A stretch of DNA of 64,000 bases from Sambucus nigra. Lineage: Eukaryota; Streptophyta; Magnoliopsida; Dipsacales; Adoxaceae. Below the pieces are notes generated by a model. The model was not told the DNA's origin and did not search any database. It saw nothing but the letters and a program-made list of their open reading frames with translations. The number at the start of each line of letters is the position of its first letter. Within the stretch, counting starts at the first letter, position 1. Shown here piece after piece: positions 23,281 to 35,514 of this stretch. Location: the NCBI GenBank assembly GCA_949130495.1, contig CASBWL010000040.1:3772674-3836673 (forward strand). The letters are read 5' to 3'. Position numbers and translations under genes: made by a program.

Positions 23281-24500
23281 ACAAATGATCTAAGACAGAG
23301 CTTATCAAGGTCGAGAAGTGCAGCTGGCTCGCAAAGAGAAGATGGTCAACATCGGCCTCACTAAGGCCGACCCCATGTAAGAAGAGGTAGAGACCAGGAA
23401 GAGGTCAACAGCCGATGTTGTGCTGCGGCTGGGGAACCCTCAGTCCACCCCTTAGATGTGGCTGGGGACAACCTCGGCCAGGCTGACGTTGAAAGGCCAC
23501 GAAATGACTCTATTCAACGTCTTGAATAAAAGATGGGAGACCTCATCAAAAGTTGAGACCCATTACAAAGAGGTTTCTCGGGAGGCTCCCCATTTGTGGC
23601 CAGGAGAGTGAGCTTTCCAACTCCCGCTAAGTTCAAACTGCCCGTGGTGTCTCCAAAGTATGACGATAGCACCAACCCTATACATCACATTGAGATGTAT
23701 CAGTCAACGGTGAACATCTATTCAATACCAGATGAGATGAAGTGTCGAGCCTTCTCCGGGACTTTGACCGGAGCAGCACACATTTGGTTTACTTCTCTTT
23801 TGAATAATTCAATTAAGAACTTTAAGGGCTTGGCTGAATGATTCATTCATAACTTCTGTTTTGGGTAAGGCCTCAAAAGAAGACCACCCATCTGCTGTAT
23901 GTCAAGCAAGGAAAGAACGAGATCCTAAGAGACTACATCGCCAGGTTCAACAAAGAAAAACTTGAGGTTGAGGATTACGAAGAGAATATAGCTATGACCG
24001 CCCTCATAGGAGGTCTTCAGAAAGGGAAATTTTTGTGGAAACTTGTGAAAGACCCTCCCAGGTCCATGGCGGAGCTGTTGGCGACAGCGAGTAAGGTTAT
24101 GAATACTGAAGAGGCCATGGCCTCAAAGTATGAGGATGAGAACGACGGTAGCAGCGGGAAGTTCCAAAGGAAAAAGGACGGAAAAAAGAGGTCAGCTGAC
24201 GATAAGTTCACACATTATACCCCTCTAACGGTGAACTGCAAGCATATACTCAATGAGATAAAAAATGACAGGTCTCTAAGATGGTTGGAGAAAGTGAAGG
24301 CTCCTCCGCATAAGAGGAACAAGAACTTGTGGTGCGAGTTCCACCAAGACTATGGCCATGTTACTGACAAGTTCTTCGCCTTGAAGGATGAGATTGAAAA
24401 GATGTTAAAATCTGGAAAGTTAAGGAAATATATTGATGCAAGGCTCCTAAAGGAGGAATAAATTACCCTAAAAATAAGAGAAACGACAGATGTCATGATG
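23281..24500 (+). pseudogene. Retand-like gag, central and C-terminal parts
   Basis: Gag resumes after the LARD. At 23596-23841 it reads FPTPAKFKLPVVSPKYDDST and then HIWFTSLL, the typical Tat gag core; a stop at 23842 and a frameshift near 23870 follow. At 23994-24461 the second frame has ALIGGLQKGKFLWKL, SMAELLATASKVMNTEEAM, a Lys-rich linker and CEFHQDYGHVTDKFFALKDE. This last is the Tat gag C-terminal motif that replaces a classical zinc knuckle (one His/Cys position is changed). The frame ends KEE and is then split by the insertion at 24506. Confidence 0.8.
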
Positions 24501-25261
24501 ATACCTGTAACACCCCAAGACTTTTGAGACTGAGAAATTTAATTTTGGGAAAATTAAATTTAATTAAATTGGAGAATTTTAAAATTTGGGAATTTAAGTC
24601 CAAAAATAGAGGACGTTTCAAAGTATTCCGGATGATGTTTTTGAGGGTACCATCGATCCCGGAAGGGTCGAGATAGTCAAAATGACTGTCATTGGGTCTT
24701 ATTTCGGCTCCGGAATGTTTTTAAGTTATTTTGACTTGAATTGGAGTCAACGAGTCATTTAAAGTGTGTATTAACATTTAAAACTGGGATTTTGTTTTAA
24801 AAGGTTGGAGGCTTACGGATGAAGCCATTTTCTCATTTGAGAGAAAGAGAGAAGTGCCCTAGAGAGAGAAGAAGAAGAGGAAGAAGAAGAAAGGAAGAGA
24901 GAGAGGAAGAAAAGCTTGGAGATTTCCGGCCCTACCGCGACATCGAGGACGATTCAACCTCTACAAACCTAAGGCAAGTGTTTAATCTTGCTAAATAGCT
25001 ATTGTGTATTTCATTTCATAATTTGTGGGTTAAAGAAATGGATTTTTGGGTATTAATGTCAAAACCTAGATTTTTAGGTTTAATCTTGAAATAAAGGTGT
25101 AAATATGGATTTAATGGAATAGAAATGTTTGGGATCAACTTTGGGTTGATTTATGGGCTTAAAATCACAAATTGATGAAGGTTTAATTGTTAGAAATGAA
25201 AATTTAGGGTTTAGAATTCGTGGGTTTTGATGAAGAAGAAGAACCCTTCAAAAATTGCAGG

Positions 25262-25466
25262 TCCGAATCGATTCGCCCCCTCAAGCGAATCGATTCGGTT
25301 TGGTAAAATTGGCAGGTCTGCATTGACCGAATCGATTCGGACCCAAGCCGAATCGATTCGGCCTATTACAGAAGCCCAGGTCTTTGGACCCGAATCGATT
25401 CGCCTTGGAGGCCGAATCGATTCGCTAGTCCGAATCGATTCGGAACAGGGCCGAATCGATTCGGAA
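25262..25466. repeat. LTR palindrome array, CGAATCGATTCG type
   Basis: Eight perfect copies of the 12-bp palindrome CGAATCGATTCG, most of them extended to CCGAATCGATTCGG, lie within about 205 bp. Spacing alternates near 18-22 and 42 bases. The array recurs at about 30770-30974 and 36274-36478. The open frames seen across it are by-products of the repeat. Confidence 0.92.
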
Positions 25467-26783
25467 ACATGGCATTTTGAGGTATTTTCTCCATAGTGAA
25501 TTCAAACCCTTTTTGGTTGGGTTTATTGATTTGGGGCCTTCTCTTATGATGAAAGAGATATGTTCTTGGAGACACATAAGGAGTTTCTCACACATTAGAA
25601 TTTTGGGGACTCCTTAGGGTAATTTGGGAGAAATGTATCCATGTATGTATTTAGAGTTATGTATAGAGATTTTGGGGAAAACCTTTGGGATTGAGAATCC
25701 AAATTGTAGATGAAAAGTAGGTGTAGATGTGATGTGAGGCTAGGAACTCTTAGAGAGATCTCAGACTAGGGTATTCACAAAAGTGATCGAACCATAGTCG
25801 AAATCGAGGGAAATGAGATTATTTGATGATTGAAAGAATGAGCTTGAGGCTGATAGACTATTAGTTATATGTATACCAATATTCAAAATGATTACTAGAT
25901 TCTTTAATGTACTCGCAGATATAGATGAAATGTGTAGTGAAGGATTTCTACGCAAACTCTTGGGTGATAGCCCTAATGTTGAATATATATAGGTATAGAT
26001 ATATACATATAGTTTTGGGAGACTATTCATCATAGGAAAATGATCGAATATGTTTCAAGTATGGGATTATATTCACGTATCGAGGTAAATTAAAGGAATT
26101 GTGGTGACGGCTTGCATATTGAGGACTATGTATACTTATAGCCAGGTATATATATATATCTTATACATATGAACGAGAATTAGTTTATATATGTAGATAA
26201 GGATATGTGAATATGTGTTGATACATATATATATCTGTATGTATATAGATATATGGATATTTAAACCGTATATGATGGTTTATTATTTGATCATATGATT
26301 GGATCATATGGATTATATATATTATGCATGTAAATGATATATATACTTAATTGGTTAAGCATACCCCGCTCATGCTATCATTGGGAAGTTGCGCGCGTAG
26401 AGGGTGAGCATCCTGGCTAGAAAAGCAGGGTGTGGATATTCCCCAGGTCATAGTCGTCCCGTGTGTTATTATATGATATATAGATTTATTTTTGGGATGA
26501 GACGTGATGGGTATGTTTCGTCTCATTGCCGGTTTGGAGCTATGACCGCATCCCGGGACGTCGTGTGCGTGAGTTTACCACGAGATGGGTGTCGTTTAGT
26601 CCCACCATGGTGGCCCCAGTATTGCTACGTGAGCCGGGCACTGGGAAGATGATAGCATTGATGCAGTCTATCGGCGATACATATAGCCGGGTATATTATG
26701 TGCATGGCCTTGTACATCATATGTAGTATGTACTCTTGGCTATTGGATTGATGATAATATATATACGGTTAGAAATAAATACC

Positions 26784-26819
<36 letters not shown>

Positions 26820-27064
26820 CTATAGATGAAAGGATATGGACTTTTATGAAGTACATCTTAGATGATTATGGTGTACTAGATTGATGGGGGTTGATGTATC
26901 GCACATAAGGTATTATTCGATTACATCATCCCAAGGATATTATTGGAGGTTCTTTTATTTTATCTTATTTGTTTTCTTTCTTTTCTTTTCTTCTTTCTTT
27001 CTTTAGGAGTTATAGTTAGTAGTAATGGTAGTATTAACTTGTATGTTGAGGATTATGGATCTCT

Positions 27065-27335
27065 AGGATCGACATTGCCCAGGAGTAGTGTAACGAGGTG
27101 GTTCCTTGTTTGGATTTCGCTTTGCGAGACACTTCACGCACGAAACGCAGTGCCATGTCGAGATTTGAGAGAAGTAATTCCATAGGTGGCATCTCGGATC
27201 TCTGGTCTTGACCTTGTCAGGAGTAGTGTAACGGGGCGGTTCCTTGTTTGGATTTCGCTTTGCGAGACTCCCCACGCACGAAACGTAGTACAATTTTGGG
27301 ATTAGAGAGAAGTCTTGCCAATATTCCATGTGCAT
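27065..27335. repeat. Structured 138-bp tandem module
   Basis: Two copies at a 138-bp offset (AGGAGTAGTGTAACG at 27081 and 27219) share the loop GTTCCTTGTTTGGATTTCGC. Flanking arms pair differently in each copy (GAGGTG with CACTTC/CACCTC; GGGG with CCCC). TCGC(TT)TGCGA forms an inner hairpin. Copies lie in all three LTRs (32570-32840 and 38075-38345), and a third related copy lies in the internal regions at about 29610-29710 and 35114-35214. Confidence 0.75.
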
Positions 27336-28316
27336 GTTATTAAGTATATTAATTCTTACGTTTTTAGCCTATATAGGTATATATATATATGTATATGTAT
27401 AGGGGTAATGTTTTAAGAATTATGATAATTATAATTCATGGGATTATTAATCGGAATTCATTAAGCCTATTATTGCTTAATTGTTGTAATCATAATCTAA
27501 TAGGATTAGAAACGGGTGGATCCTTAGATTATGACGGGAAGGTAGCTCTCGTGGATATAGGCTAGGCCTGATAAGTTAGGTTGTCCTAAAACCAATGGGG
27601 GTAATTTAACTAAAATTTGAGTACGCGAATAGGTGCGCGCCTTTAGATGAGAGGTGAGTTGGGGTTCCACGAGAGTGCGGTCTCACTTATTTATGAAATT
27701 AAGTACACCGGTATTTATTATGCACGGTTAACGCACTTGCTAAATATTTTCACTTTCGGGGCTCTGACCCGTTTTCTTTTCTCTCCTGCTTGTATATATA
27801 TATGTATTTCCACAGGTATCCTACCGCATGGATGCCGGATAACTTTCTATCCAGAGTCTTAGGAGCCGTGACAGGTGCGGACTGTTGCGGGATGTTTCAT
27901 TTAGCCGCTTCCTACTTCTTTAAAATTCTAGGTAGGATTCATGTCGTATATCGGGTTTGTATCATAGGGATATTTATATACATGTTTATACTTATTCCAT
28001 TTCAGTTATTGTATTTGCTGTGACCCGACAGCTTATTCGGGTTTATTTATTTATGGCATATTCATTTGTAGTGATTCCTTTCATTTCTTATAGTGCTTCT
28101 TGCATCTCTCTCTTACTCTTTAGTAGTTTCATAGTGTTGGGTTATTGTATGTTGCAAGTTTTAATTTTATATTAACATCTCGCTTATATGATATCGGGTA
28201 GTTAGTCCTACATTATATAGTATCGATAGTTGATGTTGAGACTGGACCATCTGGAATTCCTGATTTAATATAGTATAGGGCTGGCCACCCGTTATTATTT
28301 TAAGCGGGGTGTTACA

Positions 28317-30010
28317 GATGGTATCAGAGCATCAAGTTCTAGAGTCCTTAGGATCTGTGCGAGTTTCTGCATTCTTCCGTTAACATTCTTGACATAAAGC
28401 CCTAAAAATAGGACTGTTGTGTTCACTGCGTTGTTTTCTTCTGTGAAGTATATTCACTTGATTGACGTTCTGATAACAGTTGCTCTTGTTTCGTTTCAGA
28501 CGTCGCCTAGATTTTTGTCGTCTAGGAAGGGATAGGATTAAAAGTACGATACCCATAGTATATATTGGGTACGCTCTAATCGGGGGTAATTGTTTTCCTC
28601 GGTTCCGGAGGAGATGTTGAGTAGATTTCTACCAGTGGTTCGAGGTGATTTATCGGCAGTTGAGTAAGAAAGGAAATTTACTCGAATGGCGAATCTTGGT
28701 CTTAGTGAGGTAAGTCCGAGGAGAGACATGTAGTGTAGTCCTTGGGAGGTCTAGATTGAGAATCTGTTAACCTTAGTTAGGAAACCTAATGTTGGTGACT
28801 CTTACCGAGGTGAGGTTGGTGTAGTTGTCCCAATATTAGGAGTATCGCCTTCTAAGATGAGGGAGAATGCCTTTGGAGACTAAGTTTCATTGTGTAGAAC
28901 TGAAGGAGTTTCCGACAGTTGCAATCGCGCCTTGCCCTTCAATATGGTTAGGAAGGATTTTGAGGAAGATGTTTCTCTTGTGAAGAAATAGGCTTAGGGA
29001 TAATGATTTTCCTGGAAGGAGTTGAGGACCCTGAGTTGAGATTCTAGGGTGAGGGGAAACCATTAGGTTATGGAATTGTAAGGTAGAATACCTTTCTTTG
29101 GGTTTAAATTACACTTTGTGCGATAGTGGGAACGTCGCGTGTGAGGTGTGATGAGTTGCTAGCCGCTATACCGCTAGGGGGTATGGAATTTTCCTAGAGA
29201 AGGGAGTGAGCAAGTGTGGCCTTGGTATGGCGTCTTGGGAGATGATACACCTTTTCGTAACGAAATAGTAGGGAAGTTTTAGAATCCCAATGAGGGAAGG
29301 ATTTATTTTTATATAAAGGTGTTAATATGATGTATAGGAATTTCATAACTGAGAGGTTCAGAGTTTGGTAGATTTGTGAGGAGCGGATAGTTTAGCTCAT
29401 AGTTGTGCTAGTTTTGAGAACTAGATATTGGCTAGAGCATTGTATTTGTTGAGACCTTGTGTTCTAAACATAAGGTGTTTGTTTGGCGTGTCGAAAGACG
29501 CGGAATATATTTATATCGTATTATTTGTATAGGCCCTCGGGCGATATCTAAAATATGGAAATCTTTTTATAAAACCTTAACCCTGGTTCAACTAATCTCA
29601 ATCCCCGACCTAGCTACACAGTAGTGTATTGGGAGGGTTCCTTGTTTGGATTTCGCTTGCGAGACCTCCCCCGCACGAAGGTGGCTAGCGTCAGGAATTG
29701 AGGAGAGTTCAACCAGTGGAAATTTTCAAACTTTTATATATTTAGTATATTGTTATAGATTATATTACCGAGGGTTATCTTACAATTTTGAGGCTAATGG
29801 AGCCTGATTAAAATTCTACGAGTGGAGACTCAGGTACAGGGTGTATGGGCGCCCTGAGTAGTTAGTTTGTTTTAAAGGCTATATGGTTCGACGTGAGAAC
29901 TAGAAAGGATCGGCATAGTGATCTTGAGGATTGATGTAAGGACTAGATGATATCGATGTCCTAGGCTCATCTTAAATTTCGCGGACGAAATTTTTGTAAG
30001 GGGGGAAGAT
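28317..30010 (+). other. Internal region 1 of the triple array
   Basis: The PBS is at 28319-28330 and the PPT at 29997-30010. The 1.69 kb between them has no retroelement domain. It includes the third copy of the structured module (about 29610-29710, stem GGGAGG/CCTCCC) and the AAATTTCGCGGACGAAATTT motif just before the PPT. Confidence 0.88.
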
Positions 30011-32291
30011 TGTAACACCCCAAGACTTTTGAGACTGAGAAATTTAATTTTGGGAAAATTAAATTTAATTAAATTGGAGAATTTTAAAATTTGGGAATTT
30101 AAGTCCAAAAATAGAGGACGTTTCAAAGTATTCCGAATGATGTTTTTGAGGGTACCATCGATCCCGAAAGGGTCGAGATAGTCAAAATGACTGTCATTGG
30201 GTCTTATTTCGGCTCCAGAATGTTTTTAAGTTGTTTTGACTTGAATTGGAGTCAACGAGTCATTTAAAGTGTGTATTAACATTTAAAACTGGGATTTTGT
30301 TTTAAAAGGTTGGAGGCTTACGGATGAAGCCATTTTCTCATTTGAGAGAAAGAGAGAAGAGCCCTAGAGAGAGAAGAAGAAGAGGAAGAAGAAGAAGAAA
30401 GGAAGAGAGAGAGGAAGAAAAGCTTGGAGATTTTCGGCCCTACCGCGACATCGAGGACGATTCAACCTCTACAAACCTGAGGCAAGTGTTTAATCTTGCT
30501 AAATAGCTATTGTGTATTTCATTTCATAATTTGTGGGTTAAAGAAATGGATTTTTGGGTATTAATGTCAAAACCTAGATTTTTAGGTTTAATCTTGAAAT
30601 AAAGGTGTAAATATGGATTTAATGGAATAGAAATGTTTGGGATCAACTTTGGGTTGATTTATGGGCTTAAAATCACAAATTGATGAAGGTTTAATTGTTA
30701 GAAATGAAAATTTAGGGTTTAGAATTCGTGGGTTTTGATGAAGAAGAAGAACCCTTCAAAAATTGCAGGTCCGAATCGATTCGCCCCCTCAAGCGAATCG
30801 ATTCGGTTTGGTAAAATTGGCAGGTCTGCATTGACCGAATCGATTCGGACCCAAGCCGAATCGATTCGGCCTATTGCAGAAGCCCATGTCTTTGGACCCG
30901 AATCGATTCGCCTTGGAGGCCGAATCGATTCGCTAGTCCGAATCGATTCGGAACAGGGCCGAATCGATTCGGAAACAGGGCATTTTGAGGTATTTTCTCC
31001 ATAGTGAATTCAAACCCTTTTTGGTTGGGTTTATTGATTTGGGGCCTTTTCTTATGATGAAAGAGATATGTTCTTGGAGACACATAAGGAGTTTCTCACA
31101 CATTAGAATTTTGGGGACTCCTTAGGGTAATTTGGGAGAAATGTATCCATGTATGTATTTGGAGTTATGTATAGAGATTTTGGGGAAAACCTTTGGGATT
31201 GAGAATCCAAATTGTAGATGAAAAGTAGGTGTAGATGTGATGTGAGGCTAGGAACTCTTAGAGAGATCTCAGACTAGGGTATTCACAAAAGTGATCGAAC
31301 CATAGTCGAAATCGAGGGAAATGAGATTATTTGATGATTGAAAGAATGAGCTTGAGGCTGATAGACTATTAGTTATATGTATACCGATAGTCAAAATGAT
31401 TACTAGATTCTTTAATGTACTCGCAGATATAGATGAAATGTGTAGTGAAGGATTTCTATGCAAACTCTTGGGTGATAGCCCTAATGTTGAATATATATAG
31501 GTATAGATATATACATATAGTTTTGGGAGACTATTCATCATAGGAAAATGATCGAATATGTTTCAAGTATGGGATTATATTCACGTATCGAGGTAAATTA
31601 AAGGAATTGTGGTGACGGCTTGCATATTGAGGACTATGTATACTTATAGCCAGGTATATATATATATCTTATACATATGAACGAGAATTAGTTTATATAT
31701 GTAGATAAGGATATGTGAATATGTGTTGATACATATATATATCTGTATGTATATAGATATATGGATATTTAAACCGTATATGATGGTTTATTATTTGATC
31801 ATATGATTGGATCATATGGATTATATATATTATGCATGTAAATGATATATATACTTAATTGGTTAAGCATACCCCGCTCATGCTATCATTGGGAAGTTGC
31901 GCGCGTAGAGGGTGAGCATCCTGGCTAGAAAAGCAGGGTGTGGATATTCCCCAGGTCATAGTCGTCCCGTGTGTTATTATATGATATATAGATTTATTTT
32001 TGGGATGAGACGTGATGGGTATGTTTCGTCTCATTGCCGGTTTGGAGCTATGACCGCATCCCGGGACGTCGTGTGCGTGAGTTTACCACGAGATGGGTGT
32101 CGTTTAGTCCCACCATGGTGGCCCCAGTATTGCTACGTGAGCCGGGCACTGGGAAGATGATAGCATTGATGCAGTCTATCGGCGATACATATAGCCGGGT
32201 ATATTATGTGCATGGCCTTGTACATCATATGTAGTATGTACTCTTGGCTATTGGATTGATGATAATATATATACGGTTAGAAATAAATACC

Positions 32292-32323
<32 letters not shown>

Positions 32324-33820
32324 CTATAGATGAAAGGATATGGACTTTTATGAAGTACATCTTAGATGATTATGGTGTACTAGATTGATGGGGGTTGATG
32401 TATCGCACATAAGGTATTATTCGATTACATCATCCCAAGGATATTATTGGAGGTTCTTTTATTTTATCTTATTTGTTTTCTTTCTTTTCTTTTCTTCTTT
32501 CTTTCTTTAGGAGTTATAGTTAGTAGTAATGGTAGTATTAACTTGTATGTTGAGGATTATGGATCTCTAGGATCGACATTGCCCAGGAGTAGTGTAACGA
32601 GGTGGTTCCTTGTTTGGATTTCGCTTTGCGAGACACCTCACGCACGAAACGCAGTGCCATGTCGAGATTTGAGAGAAGTAATTCCATAGGTGGCATCTCG
32701 GATCTCTGGTCTTGACCTTGTCAGGAGTAGTGTAACGGGGCGGTTCCTTGTTTGGATTTCGCTTTGCGAGACTCCCCACGCACGAAACGTAGTACAATTT
32801 TGGGATTAGAGAGAAGTCTTGCCAATATTCCATGTGCATGTTATTAAGTATATTAATTCTTACGTTTTTAGCCTATATAGGTATATATATATATGTATAT
32901 GTATAGGGGTAATGTTTTAAGAATTATGATAATTATAATTCATGGGATTATTAATCGGAATTCATTAAGCCTATTATTGCTTAATTGTTGTAATCATAAT
33001 CTAATAGGATTAGAAACGGGTGGATCCTTAGATTATGACGGGAAGGTAGCTCTCGTGGATATAGGCTAGGCCTGATAAGTTAGGTTGTCCTAAAACCAAT
33101 GGGGGTAATTTAACTAAAATTTGAGTACGCGAATAGGTGCGCGCCTTTAGATGAGAGGTGAGTTGGGGTTCCACGAGAGTGCGGTCTCACTTATTTATGA
33201 AATTAAGTACACCGGTATTTATTATGCACGGTTAACGCACTTGCTAAATATTTTCACTTTCGGGGCTCTGACCCGTTTTCTTTTCTCTCCTGCTTGTATA
33301 TATATATGTATTTCCACAGGTATCCTACCGCATGGATGCCGGATAACTTTCTATCCAGAGTCTTAGGAGCCGTGACAGGTGCGGACTGTTGCGGGATGTT
33401 TCATTTAGCCGCTTCCTACTTCTTTAAAATTCTAGGTAGGATTCATGTCGTATATCGGGTTTGTATCATAGGGATATTTATATACATGTTTATACTTATT
33501 CCATTTCAGTTATTGTATTTGCTGTGACCCGACAGCTTATTCGGGTTTATTTATTTATGGCATATTCATTTGTAGTGATTCCTTTCATTTCTTATAGTGC
33601 TTCTTGCATCTCTCTCTTACTCTTTAGTAGTTTCATAGTGTTGGGTTATTGTATGTTGCAAGTTTTAATTTTATATTAACATCTCGCTTATATGATATCG
33701 GGTAGTTAGTCCTACATTATATAGTATCGATAGTTGATGTTGAGACTGGACCATCTGGAATTCCTGATTTAATATAGTATAGGGCTGGCCACCCGTTATT
33801 ATTTTAAGCGGGGTGTTACA
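30011..33820 (+). repeat. Middle LTR of the triple array, chimeric
   Basis: This LTR is 3810 bp. Up to 31459 it carries the right LTR's variants (CCCGAAAGG, GAAGAGCCC, GATAGTCAAA, CTATGCAAAC). From 31901 on, or 31654 if a TA-run length is used, it carries the left LTR's variants (TTGCGCGCGTAG, ATGCCGGATAAC, AGTATCGATAG). I noted one exception: CACCTC near 32635 matches the right LTR. Confidence 0.9.
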
Positions 33821-35514
33821 GATGGTATCAGAGCATCAAGTTCTAGAGTCCTTAGGATCTGTGCGAGTTTCTGCATTCTTCCGTTAACATTCTTGACATA
33901 AAGCCCTAAAAATAGGACTGTTGTGTTCACTGCGTTGTTTTCTTCTGTGAAGTATATTCACTTGATTGACGTTCTGATAACAGTTGCTCTTGTTTCGTTT
34001 CAGACGTCGCCTAGATTTTTGTCGTCTAGGAAGGGATAGGATTAAAAGTACGATACCCATAGTATATATTGGGTACGCTCTAATCGGGGGTAATTGTTTT
34101 CCTCGGTTCCGGAGGAGATGTTGAGTAGATTTCTACCAGTGGTTCGAGGTGATTTATCGGCAGTTGAGTAAGAAAGGAAATTTACTCGAATGGCGAATCT
34201 TGGTCTTAGTGAGGTAAGTCCGAGGAGAGACATGTAGTGTAGTCCTTGGGAGGTCTAGATTGAGAATCTGTTAACCTTAGTTAGGAAACCTAATGTTGGT
34301 GACTCTTACCGAGGTGAGGTTGGTGTAGTTGTCCCAATATTAGGAGTATCGCCTTCTAAGATGAGGGAGAATGCCTTTGGAGACTAAGTTTCATTGTGTA
34401 GAACTGAAGGAGTTTCCGACAGTTGCAATCGCGCCTTGCCCTTCAATATGGTTAGGAAGGATTTTGAGGAAGATGTTTCTCTTGTGAAGGAATAGGCTTA
34501 GGGATAATGATTTTCCTGGAAGGAGTTGAGGACCCTGAGTTGAGATTCTAGGGTGAGGGGAAACCATTAGGTTATGGAATTGTAAGGTAGAATACCTTTC
34601 TTTGGGTTTAAATTACACTTTGTGCGATAGTGGGAACGTCGCGTGTGAGGTGTGATGAGTTGCTAGCCGCTATACCGCTAGGGGGTATGGAATTTTCCTA
34701 GAGAAGGGAGTGAGCAAGTGTGGCCTTGGTATGGCGTCTTGGGAGATGATACACCTTTTCGTAACGAAATAGTAGGGAAGTTTTAGAATCCCAATGAGGG
34801 AAGGATTTATTTTTATATAAAGGTGTTAATATGATGTATAGGAATTTCATAACTGAGAGGTTCAGAGTTTGGTAGATTTGTGAGGAGCGGATAGTTTAGC
34901 TCATAGTTGTGCTAGTTTTGAGAACTAGATATTGGCTAGAGCATTGTATTTGTTGAGACCTTGTGTTCTAAACATAAGGTGTTTGTTTGGCGTGTCGAAA
35001 GACGCGGAATATATTTATATCGTATTATTTGTATAGGCCCTCGGGCGATATCTAAAATATGGAAATCTTTTTATAAAACCTTAACCCTGGTTCAACTAAT
35101 CTCAATCCCCGACCTAGCTACACAGTAGTGTATTGGGAGGGTTCCTTGTTTGGATTTCGCTTGCGAGACCTCCCCCGCACGAAGGTGGCTAGCATCAGGA
35201 ATTGAGGAGAGTTCAACCAGTGGAAATTTTCAAACTTTTATATATTTAGTATATTGTTATAGATTATATTACCGAGGGTTATCTTACAATTTTGAGGCTA
35301 ATGGAGCCTGATTAAAATTCTACGAGTGGAGACTCAGGTACAGGGTGTATGGGCGCCCTGAGTAGTTAGTTTGTTTTAAAGGCTATATGGTTCGACGTGA
35401 GAACTAGAAAGGATCGGCATAGTGATCTTGAGGATTGATGTAAGGACTAGATGATATCGATGTCCTAGGCTCATCTTAAATTTCGCGGACGAAATTTTTG
35501 TAAGGGGGGAAGAT
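33821..35514 (+). other. Internal region 2 of the triple array
   Basis: This 1694-bp region is nearly identical to internal region 1; I noticed two substitutions (near 34490 and 35193). The PBS is at 33823-33834 and the PPT at 35501-35514. It is non-coding. Confidence 0.88.

Larger units (their letters stand above)
24506..28316 (+). repeat. Left LTR of the triple array
   Basis: This 3811-bp LTR begins TGTAACACCCC and ends GGGGTGTTACA. Marks not shared with the middle and right LTRs in its 5' half include CCCGGAAGG (24660 area), GAAGTGCCC (24855 area) and CTACGCAAAC (25950 area). Confidence 0.92.

Noticed and set aside
25227..25496. Open frames of about 90 codons with repeating Glu-Ser-Ile-Arg, also at 30735 and 36239
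   Set aside because: They arise from the CGAATCGATTCG palindromes in the LTR; the pattern follows the DNA repeat and no gene context supports translation.
26404..28175. Repeated small hydrophobic frames in the triple-array LTRs
   Set aside because: They sit in LTR sequence between TA-rich microsatellites and are repeated only because the LTR is repeated.
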